A stretch of DNA of 64,000 nt, taken from a bacterium (GTDB taxonomy: Bacteria > Bacillota > Clostridia > Oscillospirales > Oscillospiraceae). Below are positions 49,938 to 57,330 of this stretch, one piece after another. Position numbers and translations under genes: made by a program. Numbering within the stretch: position 1 is the stretch's first letter; every line of letters begins with the position of its first letter. Under the pieces are notes generated by a model. The model made no database searches and had not been told where the DNA came from. It saw only the letters and a program-made list of their open reading frames with translations. The DNA lies in the NCBI GenBank assembly GCA_004560375.1, contig SFVC01000003.1, positions 1-64,000 on the forward strand, given 5' to 3'.

Positions 49938-50086
49938 GGCATGGCATACCGCTGGGACAGGTAGCGCAGGGAAGCGCCCAGCTCGCCGTCCGGCCCACCA
50001 TACTGGGAGATGATCACGGAGGCCAGCTTCGGATTGCAGTTCTTGATCCGAACGGGGTACTGCAGCTTTTTCTCATAGACAAACAT
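49883..50086 (-). CDS. cotJC: cotJC 5' part, split by the intervening element
   Basis: This part encodes the CotJC N-terminus (MFVYEKKLQYPVRIKNCNPK, then ISQYGGPDGELGASLRYLSQ) as far as LLTDIGTE, then runs into element DNA and stops after GSF. The first metal-ligand Glu of the manganese-catalase fold lies in GPDGELGA. The ATG overlaps the cotJAB stop (TGATG) and follows AAGGAGGCAGC. Joined at the repeat to 43327-42924 it gives 198 residues, the normal CotJC length. Confidence 0.93.
   Translation of the reverse strand: MFVYEKKLQYPVRIKNCNPKLASVIISQYGGPDGELGASLRYLSQRYAMPYPELKGLLTDIGTEGSF
49894..49903. repeat. Attachment-site core, right copy
   Basis: CCTCCGTACC, the second copy of the element boundary repeat. 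It lies within both cotJC (minus) and the recombinase gene (plus). Confidence 0.9.
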
Positions 50087-50544
50087 CAGTTGCTGCCTCC
50101 TTCCTGAAACTCCCAGGGCCAGGGATCGTCCAGCCAGCGATAGGCGGCCTCCTGCCCGGCGCTGAGCTGGGTCAGCGGGCCGTGCATCTCCTCATAGCGG
50201 CGCTTGCCCTCTTTGGCCAGCTCCGCATACTGGCGAAACAGCTGAAAGGCCTCTGCGTCATCCTTATGGGTATCCAGATACATCCCCAGCTCAGTGACCA
50301 CAAAAAACAGGGCCTGAAGCTGGGTGGAGTGGTTGTCGGGCAGCTGGCCGGCGTCCACCTTCAGGTGGAAGGGGAGGTTCAGCCCGGGAAACAGGGTACC
50401 GTTGGCCAAAGCGTCGGCCTGGCTGTATTTCTGGCTGCCCTGCTGCTGAAAGGGTACATATGGTACCGCCAGGGGGGCGCAGGACGGCATGGTGCCGCAG
50501 GCGTCCCCACAAGGGCGGGGGGTAGTTCCTGTATCAGAATTCAA
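50086..50544 (-). CDS. CotJA-CotJB fusion, spore coat assembly protein
   Basis: One 152-residue frame holds two proteins that are separate in Bacillus. Residues about 20-65 match CotJA (PSCAPLAVPYVPFQQ, then LFPGLNLPFHLK); residues about 70-152 match CotJB (LQALFFVVTELGMYLDTHKD, then GPLTQLS and WLDDPWPWEF). TTG 50544 is chosen because AAGGAGG (50553-50559) lies 8 bases upstream; an ATG at 50586 is further out and lacks one. It is followed by cotJC, giving the usual cotJ order. These proteins go to the inner coat in Bacillus. Confidence 0.85.
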   Translation of the reverse strand: MNSDTGTTPRPCGDACGTMPSCAPLAVPYVPFQQQGSQKYSQADALANGTLFPGLNLPFHLKVDAGQLPDNHSTQLQALFFVVTELGMYLDTHKDDAEAFQLFRQYAELAKEGKRRYEEMHGPLTQLSAGQEAAYRWLDDPWPWEFQEGGSN

Positions 50545-50589
50545 GTGGATAGCCTCCTTGAAGGAAAGTCTGGCATTGGCTGCCACTCC

Positions 50590-50597
50590 ATACTATG
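50590..50597 (-). promoter_or_regulatory. Candidate mother-cell sigma -10 for the cotJ operon
   Basis: The minus strand has CATAGTAT, close to the CATA-type -10 used by sigma-E and sigma-K, placed about 25 bases before the ribosome site. The -35 (GCGCACC region, 14 bases upstream) is not a clear match, so this is tentative. Confidence 0.35.
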
Positions 50598-50654
50598 CGG
50601 AAACCGCCGCAGGTGCGCCTAAAAAGTCGAAGAAAAGAAAAAGCCGCCGCCATA

Positions 50655-50683
50655 TTGAATTTAAAAAAGGAATGTGCTATAAT
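50655..50683 (+). promoter_or_regulatory. Promoter of the SCIFF ranthipeptide locus
   Basis: TTGAAT (50655-50660), 17 bases, TATAAT (50678-50683). The leader contains a GCTGCT/AGCAGC hairpin near 50694-50709. Confidence 0.8.
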
Positions 50684-50747
50684 GCCCACAGTTGCTGCTG
50701 GAAGCAGCGGCATTGACGCAGATCAGTTGAAACGGAGGGAGATACCC

Positions 50748-50891
50748 ATGACCCACATTCAGACGCTGAACGGCGCCACCTTGAAGCAGAGCGCCGCCCA
50801 TGGCGGCTGCGGCGAGTGCCAGACCTCTTGCCAGTCTGCCTGCAAGACCTCTTGCACCGTGGCCAACCAGAAGTGCGAAAACAAGAAGTAA
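50748..50891 (+). CDS. scfA: SCIFF ranthipeptide precursor (six cysteines)
   Basis: A 47-residue ribosomal peptide precursor. The leader begins MTHIQTLNGATLKQ and the core has six cysteines at positions 21, 24, 28, 32, 36 and 43 in the last half, the defining pattern of six-Cys-in-forty-five peptides. The partner radical SAM enzyme links Cys sulfur to other residues as thioethers. ACGGAGGGA precedes ATG 50748. The function of the mature peptide is not settled; links to quorum sensing and metabolism have been proposed for Clostridia. Confidence 0.95.
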   Translation: MTHIQTLNGATLKQSAAHGGCGECQTSCQSACKTSCTVANQKCENKK

Positions 50892-50911
50892 CTCCAATAC
50901 ACAGCGCGCCG

Positions 50912-50939
50912 AAAAGGGTGGGAGCCTCCCACCCTTTTT
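50912..50939 (+). terminator. Attenuator between the SCIFF precursor and its maturase
   Basis: GGGTGGGA and TCCCACCC pair with a short loop and are followed by TTTTT. As the maturase gene starts 28 bases later without a visible promoter, this hairpin probably allows partial readthrough, keeping precursor in excess. Confidence 0.75.
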
Positions 50940-50966
50940 CTGCGTATGAAAGGAAGGTTGACCGGA

Positions 50967-52355
50967 ATGGTTCATACATTCATCTGCCTGGGGGTACCTG
51001 TAGCGGTGGACGTAAACAGCGGCGCCGTCCACGTGCTGGACAAGACCGCCTATGACGTCCTGGCGCTGCTGGACGGCCCCCTGGCGGATACCTGCCCTCA
51101 GGAGATCTACAACAAGTTGCCCCAGTACGCCCCCGAGGTGGTGGACGAAGCTTGGTCGGAGCTGCTGGAGCTTCAGAAAAACGGGCTGCTGTTCACGGAG
51201 GACAGCTACCTCGACCCCGCCGCGGCCACGCTGATGCAGCAGGACGCCCCCATCAAGGCCCTGTGCCTCCACGTATCCCACGACTGCAACCTGCGGTGCC
51301 AGTACTGCTTCGCCTCCACCGGCGACTTCGGCACCGGCCACCGCATGACCATGGACGTGGAGACGGCGAAAAAGGCCATCGACTTCGTGATCGAACGCTC
51401 CGGCAGCCGCCGGAACATCGAGGTGGACTTCTTCGGCGGCGAGCCCCTGATGGCCATGGACACGGTGAAGGCCACGGTGGAATACGCCCGCTCCCTGGAA
51501 AAGAAGCACAATAAAAATTTCCGCTTCACCATCACCACCAACGGTGTACTGCTCAACGACGAGAACATTGAGTACATCAACCGGGAGATGTCCAACGCGG
51601 TGCTGTCCCTGGACGGCCGGCCCGAGGTCAACGACCGGATGCGGAAAACCGTGGCGGGGGGCGGCAGCTATGACGTGATCCTGCCCAAATTCCAGAAGCT
51701 GGTGGAGGGCAGGGGGGAGAAGGACTACTACCTCCGGGGCACCTTCACCCGATACAACGCCGACTTTGCCGCGGATGTGCTCCACATCGCCGACCAGGGC
51801 TTCCGCCATGTGTCGGTGGAGCCGGTGGTGGGCGGCCCGGACTGTGACTACACCTTCCGGGAGGAGGATCTGCCCGGTATCCTGGAGGAGTACGAGCGGC
51901 TGGCGGCGGAGCTGCTGAAGCGGGACGACGTGAACTTCTTCCATTTCAACGTGGATCTGTCCCAGGGGCCCTGCGTGATCAAGCGGATGCGGGGCTGCGG
52001 CGCGGGGTGCGAGTACGTGGCCATTACGCCGGAGGGGGATATCTACCCCTGCCACCAGTTCGTGGGCAATGAGGCGTACAAGCTGGGCAATCTCTACGAC
52101 GGCGCCTTTGATATGGAGCTGTCCCGGAGCTTCGCGGGGCTGAACATCTACACCCGGCCCGACTGCAAGGACTGCTGGGCGCGGTTTTACTGCAGCGGGG
52201 GCTGCTCCGCCTCCAACCTGCTTGTCAACGGCGACATAAAAAAACCGAACCGGTTTGGCTGCGATATGCAGCGCAAGCGTCTGGAGTGCGCCATCGCCAT
52301 GCGGGCCATCCGGGCGGGCATGGCAGGGGAGCGCGCCCAATCCGGTGAAACTTGA
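50967..52355 (+). CDS. scfB: SCIFF radical SAM maturase (thioether-forming)
   Basis: A 462-residue radical SAM/SPASM enzyme that installs thioether bonds in the SCIFF peptide. The N-terminal recognition domain (residues about 1-95) begins MVHTFICLGVPVAVDVNSG. The radical SAM cluster motif is CNLRCQYCF near residue 106, with FFGGEPL near residue 156. The C-terminal SPASM region has auxiliary-cluster cysteines in CGAGCEYVA, PCHQF, CKDCWARFYCSGGC and FGCDMQ. ATG 50967 follows AAGGAAGG by 9 bases. Confidence 0.95.
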   Translation: MVHTFICLGVPVAVDVNSGAVHVLDKTAYDVLALLDGPLADTCPQEIYNKLPQYAPEVVDEAWSELLELQKNGLLFTEDSYLDPAAATLMQQDAPIKALCLHVSHDCNLRCQYCFASTGDFGTGHRMTMDVETAKKAIDFVIERSGSRRNIEVDFFGGEPLMAMDTVKATVEYARSLEKKHNKNFRFTITTNGVLLNDENIEYINREMSNAVLSLDGRPEVNDRMRKTVAGGGSYDVILPKFQKLVEGRGEKDYYLRGTFTRYNADFAADVLHIADQGFRHVSVEPVVGGPDCDYTFREEDLPGILEEYERLAAELLKRDDVNFFHFNVDLSQGPCVIKRMRGCGAGCEYVAITPEGDIYPCHQFVGNEAYKLGNLYDGAFDMELSRSFAGLNIYTRPDCKDCWARFYCSGGCSASNLLVNGDIKKPNRFGCDMQRKRLECAIAMRAIRAGMAGERAQSGET

Positions 52356-52365
52356 GAAAAAACGC

Positions 52366-52409
52366 AAAAAGGGCCGCAGTTTCAACATTTTGAAGCTGCG
52401 GCCCTTTTG
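52366..52409 (+). terminator. Terminator of the SCIFF locus
   Basis: AAAAGGGCCGCAGTTTCA pairs with TGAAGCTGCGGCCCTTTT (one T-G wobble) around a short loop. Confidence 0.9.
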
Positions 52410-52659
52410 GGCACAAGATGCTGTGTTTTTACCGAAAAACGCAGCGTCCCGTTTCGCATGTTTACATAATATAGAATACATAATAACTGGACATAACGAA
52501 AAAATTCAGAGAAATTTCCGCTTTCCTCTTGCGTTTCCGGAAAAAGAGGTTTATGATAAATCTTACCGATTTTAAGGCGGAGTTTCCCGCCGCCGCGCAC
52601 CCCTTGTCCGGATTTTCCGCATAAATTCCGTCCTGCCGCCATAGTATTCCTGTGGGGTG
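52410..52659. other. 250-base intergenic region before spoIIM
   Basis: I find no convincing gene. It is AT-rich at 52460-52570 and holds a CATAGTAT at 52640-52647, identical to the candidate mother-cell -10 upstream of cotJ, with GCATAAA 13-14 bases before it. The position is very near the spoIIM start, which would leave almost no leader. Confidence 0.4.
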
Positions 52660-53286
52660 ATGGGTGTGGCGGTTCGCAGAACAGGAAAACGCATAGGCTC
52701 CGCAACGTCGTGGGACGGGGTGACCCGGCTGGCGATACTGGCCGTCTGCTTTGGGCTGGGGGCGCTGGGCGGGTTCTTGTTTTCCGCCCTGGGCGGAGAG
52801 AGCGGCGAGCTGCTGGATTATCTGCGAGGATATTTCCAGGCCGCGGGACAGGACGGCGGTCTGGAACCGTCCCTCCCGTCCACCGTCTGGGATCTGATCC
52901 GCTGGCCGCTGGCGGCGTTTCTGCTGGGGCTGGTTCCCCTGGGCGCGGTGGGCGTGCCCCTGCTGATGGGCGGGCGGGGGTTCCTGCTGGCCTTTGCGGC
53001 GGCCACCTTCGCCCGGCTGTTCCATCTGCCCGGGGTGGCGGCGGCGCTGGCCGCCTTTGGGATGACCCTGCTGATAGCGGTGCCGGTGCTGTTCGTGGTG
53101 GCGGCGGACGCCTTCCGCCAGTCCCTGAGCCGTCTGCCCGGGGCGGCCTCGGCCCCCATCCACTGGACGGAGCGGGCCAGAGCGCTGGCCCCCTGCGCGG
53201 GGCTGCTGGTGCTGGCCACGGCCCTGCAGCAGACGGTGATGCCAGCCCTGTTTTCCGCCGTCTGCGCGAGATTGCTGAACTTGTAA
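52660..53286 (+). CDS. spoIIM: Stage II sporulation protein M-like membrane protein
   Basis: SpoIIM acts with SpoIID and SpoIIP in mother-cell engulfment. The 208-residue protein has about five hydrophobic segments (first at residues about 26-47, then from residue 84 on), including GVPLLMGGRGFLLAFAAATF. Sequence alone is only moderately diagnostic; the neighbouring xerD matches the spoIIM-xerD order of Bacillus. ATG 52660 or GTG 52666 could be the start. Confidence 0.75.
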   Translation: MGVAVRRTGKRIGSATSWDGVTRLAILAVCFGLGALGGFLFSALGGESGELLDYLRGYFQAAGQDGGLEPSLPSTVWDLIRWPLAAFLLGLVPLGAVGVPLLMGGRGFLLAFAAATFARLFHLPGVAAALAAFGMTLLIAVPVLFVVAADAFRQSLSRLPGAASAPIHWTERARALAPCAGLLVLATALQQTVMPALFSAVCARLLNL

Positions 53287-53309
53287 TCTTCAATAAGGAG
53301 TTGAGGACA

Positions 53310-54188
53310 TTGGACTATATCGCGGGCTATGAGACCTGGCTGACCCGGGAGAAGCGGGCCGCCGCCAATACCCTCAGCTCCTACGTCCGGGATGTGCGCC
53401 AATTTGCCCTCTGGGCGGAGGAGGACGGCCTGGATCTGCTCCAGACCTCTCAGGATGACGTAAAACGATATGCCCGCCACCTGGAACAGATGGGCAAATC
53501 CAACGCCACGGTGGTGCGCTCGGTGGCGTCGCTGAAGTCCTTCTACACCTATATGACCGCCGCCCATTTCGTGCGCTTCAACCCGGCCAAGGGGTTCACC
53601 CCCAGCCGGATTGAACGGAAGCTGCCCGCCATTCTCACCAACCGGGAGGTGGATCTGTTCCTGGAGCAGCCCAACATTGGGGACGCCAAGGGCTGCCGGG
53701 ACAAGGCCATGCTGGAGCTGCTGTACGCCACCGGCATCCGGGTGTCGGAGCTCATCGCCCTGGACACGCAGGATATCAACCTGTCCGCCGGGTTTGTCCG
53801 CTGCCGGGGGCGGAACAAGGAGCGGGTGGTGCCCCTCTACAAGGCGGCGGTGCGGGCGCTGGCCTCCTATGTCAGCGACGTGCGGCCCCAGCTGCTGGAG
53901 GATCCCGACGAGCCGGCGCTGTTTGTCAACATGAACGGGGAGCGCATGAGCCGCCAGGGGTTCTGGAAGATCGTAAAGTGCTATCAGGAGAAGGCGGGAA
54001 TTGTGAAGGACATCACCCCTCACACCCTCCGCCATTCCTTCGCCGCCCATCTGCTGGAGAACGGGGCGGATCTGAAATCCATCCAGGAGATGCTGGGCCA
54101 CGCGGATATCTCCGCCACCCAGATCTATACCCAGGTGGTCAACCAGAAGCTCCGGGACGTGTACGCCAAAGCCCACCCCCGGGCCTGA
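53310..54188 (+). CDS. xerD: Tyrosine recombinase XerD
   Basis: XerD with XerC resolves chromosome dimers at dif. The 292-residue protein has the N-terminal core-binding domain (residues 1-85) and the catalytic domain with the set Arg in ATGIRVSEL near residue 147, Lys in RNKERVVPL, HTLRHSFAAHLLE, LGHADI and the nucleophile Tyr in TQIYTQV near residue 277. TTG 53310 is set by AAGGAG (53295-53300), 9 bases upstream; no ATG is near. Confidence 0.93.
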   Translation: MDYIAGYETWLTREKRAAANTLSSYVRDVRQFALWAEEDGLDLLQTSQDDVKRYARHLEQMGKSNATVVRSVASLKSFYTYMTAAHFVRFNPAKGFTPSRIERKLPAILTNREVDLFLEQPNIGDAKGCRDKAMLELLYATGIRVSELIALDTQDINLSAGFVRCRGRNKERVVPLYKAAVRALASYVSDVRPQLLEDPDEPALFVNMNGERMSRQGFWKIVKCYQEKAGIVKDITPHTLRHSFAAHLLENGADLKSIQEMLGHADISATQIYTQVVNQKLRDVYAKAHPRA

Positions 54189-54201
54189 ATTTGCACACAG
54201 A

Positions 54202-54242
54202 GGGCCGCGGAACCCGCAAGGAAGGTTCCGCGGCCCTTTTTT
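54202..54242 (+). terminator. Terminator after xerD
   Basis: GGGCCGCGGAACC and GGTTCCGCGGCCC pair and are followed by TTTTTT. Confidence 0.93.
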
Positions 54243-54309
54243 CACGTGGGACAAGACGCATAAATCCCCCCGCCGGGACATACAGTAGGGTATGCAAGGG
54301 GGGATTGGC

Positions 54310-55305
54310 GTGGACACGACCTATGGGCGCAGGACGACAAAGGGCAGCCGCGGAACGAGCCGCAGGACAAGGCGGCCCGCCCGGCAGGCGAAAACCGGCG
54401 ACCGGCGCAGGCTGGCGCAGCTGCTGATCAGTCTGGCGCTGTTTCTGCTGGTCTACATTGGGCGGGGAGTGTTTCCCGTCCAGTTTGAGGCGTGGCGCGC
54501 CGCCATGGACGAAACTGTGGATTTCACCGCGGCCTTTCGGGCCTTCAGCCAGTCCGTCTCCGACGGAGCGCCGCTGGGGGCGTCCCTGGAGGCGCTGTGG
54601 GTGCGGATTTTAGGGGGCGAGCCGGAGCCGGACATCCCTGCGCCGGAACCGGAGGCGCCCCGGTCGGTGGTACTGCTGAGCCAGACCCCTGGAGCGGGAC
54701 GGGCCTACCTGAGCACCCACGGGGTGATGGAGGGGCGGAGCGGCGGAACACCGCCGGACGAGCCCGCCCCGCCTGCCTCTCCGCCGCCTGAGACGGACAG
54801 CCCCTCGCCGGAGCCCACCCAGCCCGCCGTTGTGACGGCGGTGGCCCAGGAGTACACCGACGACGGGATCAAGCTGCCCTCCAACGTGAGCTTTGCCTTC
54901 TATGAGCTGGGGCTGCCCAAAACGGTGGATCCGGTGACAGGCCCGGTGACCTCCGCCTTTGGCTACCGGGACAGCCCGGTGAACGGAAAAAATGAGTTTC
55001 ATCTGGCCCTGGACATCGGCGCGGCGGAGGGGGCGGAGATCGGGGCCTTTGCCGACGGCGTGGTGGAGTACATCGGCAAAAGCGATGAATTTGGCCTGTA
55101 TTTGAAGATTTCCCACGCCAACAACGTCAGCAGCTTTTACGCACACTGCAGCAAACTGCTGGTGCACAAGGGGGATCCGGTGACCTGCGGGCAGACGGTG
55201 GCGTTGGTGGGGGACACCGGAAACGCCGTCGGCGCCCACCTCCATTTTACTATTGAAAAAGATAAGATCCGGCTGGATCCGGCCTATTATGTGGCGAAAT
55301 CCTGA
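54310..55305 (+). CDS. M23 (LytM) family peptidase, SpoIVFA/SpoIIQ-like
   Basis: A 331-residue membrane-anchored protein: very basic N-terminus, one TM helix (about residues 35-55), a Pro/Glu-rich linker (about residues 95-175), then a LytM domain. The metal ligands look intact: HLALD near residue 234, FYAHCSK and GAHLHF near residue 315. It overlaps an M50 protease gene by 17 bases, the same order as spoIVFA-spoIVFB, where the LytM protein holds the protease in check. GTG 54310 follows AAGGGGGG; the ATG at 54292 has no site. Confidence 0.82.
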   Translation: MDTTYGRRTTKGSRGTSRRTRRPARQAKTGDRRRLAQLLISLALFLLVYIGRGVFPVQFEAWRAAMDETVDFTAAFRAFSQSVSDGAPLGASLEALWVRILGGEPEPDIPAPEPEAPRSVVLLSQTPGAGRAYLSTHGVMEGRSGGTPPDEPAPPASPPPETDSPSPEPTQPAVVTAVAQEYTDDGIKLPSNVSFAFYELGLPKTVDPVTGPVTSAFGYRDSPVNGKNEFHLALDIGAAEGAEIGAFADGVVEYIGKSDEFGLYLKISHANNVSSFYAHCSKLLVHKGDPVTCGQTVALVGDTGNAVGAHLHFTIEKDKIRLDPAYYVAKS

Positions 55306-55897
55306 CCGGCCCCGGCTGGAGGTCAGCCCCGGGTTCCTGCTGCTGCTGGGGGTCCTGTACTGGCTGGACGAGGGGGTGGGGCTGCTGCCCTGGGGTCTTC
55401 TGGCCTGCGTTGTCCACGAGCTGGGCCATGTGGCGGCGGCGCGGTGCTGCGGGGGGAGGGTGGAGCGGCTGTCCCTCACAGCGGTGGGAGCGGAGCTGTC
55501 CTTCTCCTACCGGGCGCCGCTGACCTACGGGCGGGACAGCCTGGTGGCGCTGGCAGGGCCCGGGGCCAATCTGCTGCTGGGCGGGCTGTTCTACTGGCAG
55601 GGCCGGCACCTGCCGGCGGCGCTCAGCCTGGGGCTGGGGGTGTTTAACCTGCTGCCCATCCTGCCGCTGGACGGCGGGCGGGTGCTGTACGGCCTGCTGG
55701 CGGAGCGGCTGGATCCGGACTGGGCCGATCGGCTGCTGACGGCCTTTGCCGGGTGCCTGGTGGGGGTGCTGGCAGGGGTGGGAATCATCGCCGCCGTCCA
55801 CTATGCCAACGTGTCCCTGCTGCTCACCGCCCTGTGGCTGCTGGCGGGGGTGATCCGCCACGGCGGGAGGGGGCAGGGGGAAAGCTATCAAAATTAA
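55289..55897 (+). CDS. M50 site-2-type membrane protease, SpoIVFB-like
   Basis: A 202-residue intramembrane metalloprotease. The zinc motif HELGH is near residue 45 in the second helix, and the second-site NLLPILPLDGGRVLYGL with its Asp is near residue 128. Size and the adjacent M23 gene fit SpoIVFB, which activates pro-sigma-K in the mother cell; no CBS domain is present, which is like the clostridial short form. Assignment as SpoIVFB rests on synteny and is an inference. Confidence 0.82.
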   Translation: MWRNPDRPRLEVSPGFLLLLGVLYWLDEGVGLLPWGLLACVVHELGHVAAARCCGGRVERLSLTAVGAELSFSYRAPLTYGRDSLVALAGPGANLLLGGLFYWQGRHLPAALSLGLGVFNLLPILPLDGGRVLYGLLAERLDPDWADRLLTAFAGCLVGVLAGVGIIAAVHYANVSLLLTALWLLAGVIRHGGRGQGESYQN

Positions 55898-55917
55898 AAA
55901 TTTTTCCGGGAACCCCC

Positions 55918-55946
55918 TTGCAAATCGTTTCACAATATGATAGACT
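55918..55946 (+). promoter_or_regulatory. Promoter of rplS
   Basis: TTGCAA (55918-55923), 17 bases, TAGACT (55941-55946). A leader of about 75 bases follows; it could hold an L19 autoregulatory structure, which I cannot confirm by eye. Confidence 0.6.
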
Positions 55947-56027
55947 ACCATAGTCTGAAAACGGGTGGTCCTCTGCGCGGCGAATGGGCTTGGACGCATG
56001 AACGCCTGACTATAGGAGGAAATACAA

Positions 56028-56369
56028 ATGGATCTGCTGCATCAGTTCAGCGAGAAGTACATGAAGGACGAAGCTCCTTCTATCCGCGTGGGCGACACCG
56101 TCCGCGTGCACATCCGGGTCAAGGAAGGCAACCGTGAGCGTATCCAGGTGTTCGAGGGCACCGTGATCGCCAAGAAGCACGGCGGTGTGGAGGAGAGCTT
56201 CACCGTGCGCCGCATCTCTTACGGCGTGGGCGTGGAAAAGGTGTTCCCCCTGCACGCTCCTACCATCGAGAAGGTGGAGACCGTCCGGAAGGGCAAGGTT
56301 CGCCGGGCCAAGCTGTACTACCTGCGCGACCGCGTGGGCAAGGCGGCCAAGGTCAAGGAGGATCTGTAA
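56028..56369 (+). CDS. rplS: 50S ribosomal protein L19
   Basis: A 113-residue ribosomal protein at the 30S-50S interface. It shows the family blocks GDTVRVHIRVKEGNRERIQVFEGTV split over residues 22-46, FTVRRISYGVGVEKVFPLH and RRAKLYYLRDRVGKAAK. TAGGAGGAAA precedes ATG 56028. Codon use is strongly biased toward CGT/CGC and GTG, fitting high expression. Confidence 0.98.
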   Translation: MDLLHQFSEKYMKDEAPSIRVGDTVRVHIRVKEGNRERIQVFEGTVIAKKHGGVEESFTVRRISYGVGVEKVFPLHAPTIEKVETVRKGKVRRAKLYYLRDRVGKAAKVKEDL

Positions 56370-56379
56370 GCTGTGAAAT

Positions 56380-56411
56380 AAAAAAGGAGCGGGGAACCGC
56401 TCCTTTTTTAT
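56380..56411 (+). terminator. Terminator after rplS
   Basis: AAAAAGGAGCGG and CCGCTCCTTTTT pair over GGAA. Confidence 0.92.
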
Positions 56412-56450
56412 TCGAGAAAACAGGGCAGCAGCGGATAAGGAGGCGCACCT

Positions 56451-57314
56451 GTGAATATTCAATGGTATCCGGGACACATGACCAAAACCCGGCGGCAGAT
56501 GGAGGCCGACCTGAAGCACGTGGACATTGTGGTGGAGCTTGTGGACGCCCGCATCCCTATCTCCAGCCGGAATCCGGACATTGACGCCATCTGCGGGGAC
56601 AAGCCCCGGATCGTCATGCTGAACCGGGCCGATCAAGCGGATCCCCAAATGAATCGGGTCTGGGCCGACTATTTTAATAAAGTGAGAAAGATCCCGGCCA
56701 CAACGGTGGACTCCCGGACGGGAACCGGGGTAGGGCAGATGGCGGCGCTGGCCCGGAACGCGCTGAAGGAACAGATGGCCAAATGGAAGGAGCGGGGACA
56801 GGTGGGCCGCCCCATCCGGGCCATGGTAGTGGGGGTGCCCAATGTGGGTAAGTCCACCTTTATCAACAAGGTCGCCAAGCGCAAATCCGCCAAAACAGGG
56901 GATCGGCCGGGTGTTACCCGGGGCAAGCAATGGGTCAGCGTAGACAGCGGCCTGGAGTTGCTGGATACCCCCGGCATACTCTGGCCCAAGTTCGAGGATG
57001 AGACCACCGGGCTTCACCTGGCCTTTACCGGCGCGGTGAAGGACGAGGTGACGGATTTGGAGGGGCTGGCCTGCGCCCTGCTGGAGCTGCTGCGGGATCG
57101 CTATCCCCAGGCCATACAGGATCGGTACAAGCTGACGGAGTTGGACGGCAGGCAGGGCTGGGAGCTGCTGGAGGACTGCGCCCGGAAGCGTGGAATGCGG
57201 ATTTCGGGCGGCGAGGTGGACACAGAGCGGATGGCAAAGCTGCTGCTGGACGAGTTCCGAAGCGGCAAGTTGGGGCGCTTTACGCTGGAAGTGCCGGAGG
57301 ATATAAAACCGTAA
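56451..57314 (+). CDS. rbgA: Ribosome biogenesis GTPase RbgA (YlqF)
   Basis: RbgA promotes late 50S assembly. The 287-residue protein is a circularly permuted GTPase: G4 (LNRADQ, near residue 59) precedes G1 (GVPNVGKSTFINKV, near residue 127) and G3 (LDTPGI). The N-terminal NIQWYPGHMTKTRR is the YlqF signature. GTG 56451 follows AAGGAGG by 7 bases. rbgA-rnhB adjacency is common in Firmicutes. Confidence 0.97.
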   Translation: MNIQWYPGHMTKTRRQMEADLKHVDIVVELVDARIPISSRNPDIDAICGDKPRIVMLNRADQADPQMNRVWADYFNKVRKIPATTVDSRTGTGVGQMAALARNALKEQMAKWKERGQVGRPIRAMVVGVPNVGKSTFINKVAKRKSAKTGDRPGVTRGKQWVSVDSGLELLDTPGILWPKFEDETTGLHLAFTGAVKDEVTDLEGLACALLELLRDRYPQAIQDRYKLTELDGRQGWELLEDCARKRGMRISGGEVDTERMAKLLLDEFRSGKLGRFTLEVPEDIKP

Positions 57315-57330
57315 CAGGGGAGGGAAAACC

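Noticed and set aside
50661..52481. 606-codon minus-strand frame over the SCIFF locus
   Set aside because: It is antisense to the SCIFF precursor and radical SAM maturase, both certain, and has no recognisable domain.
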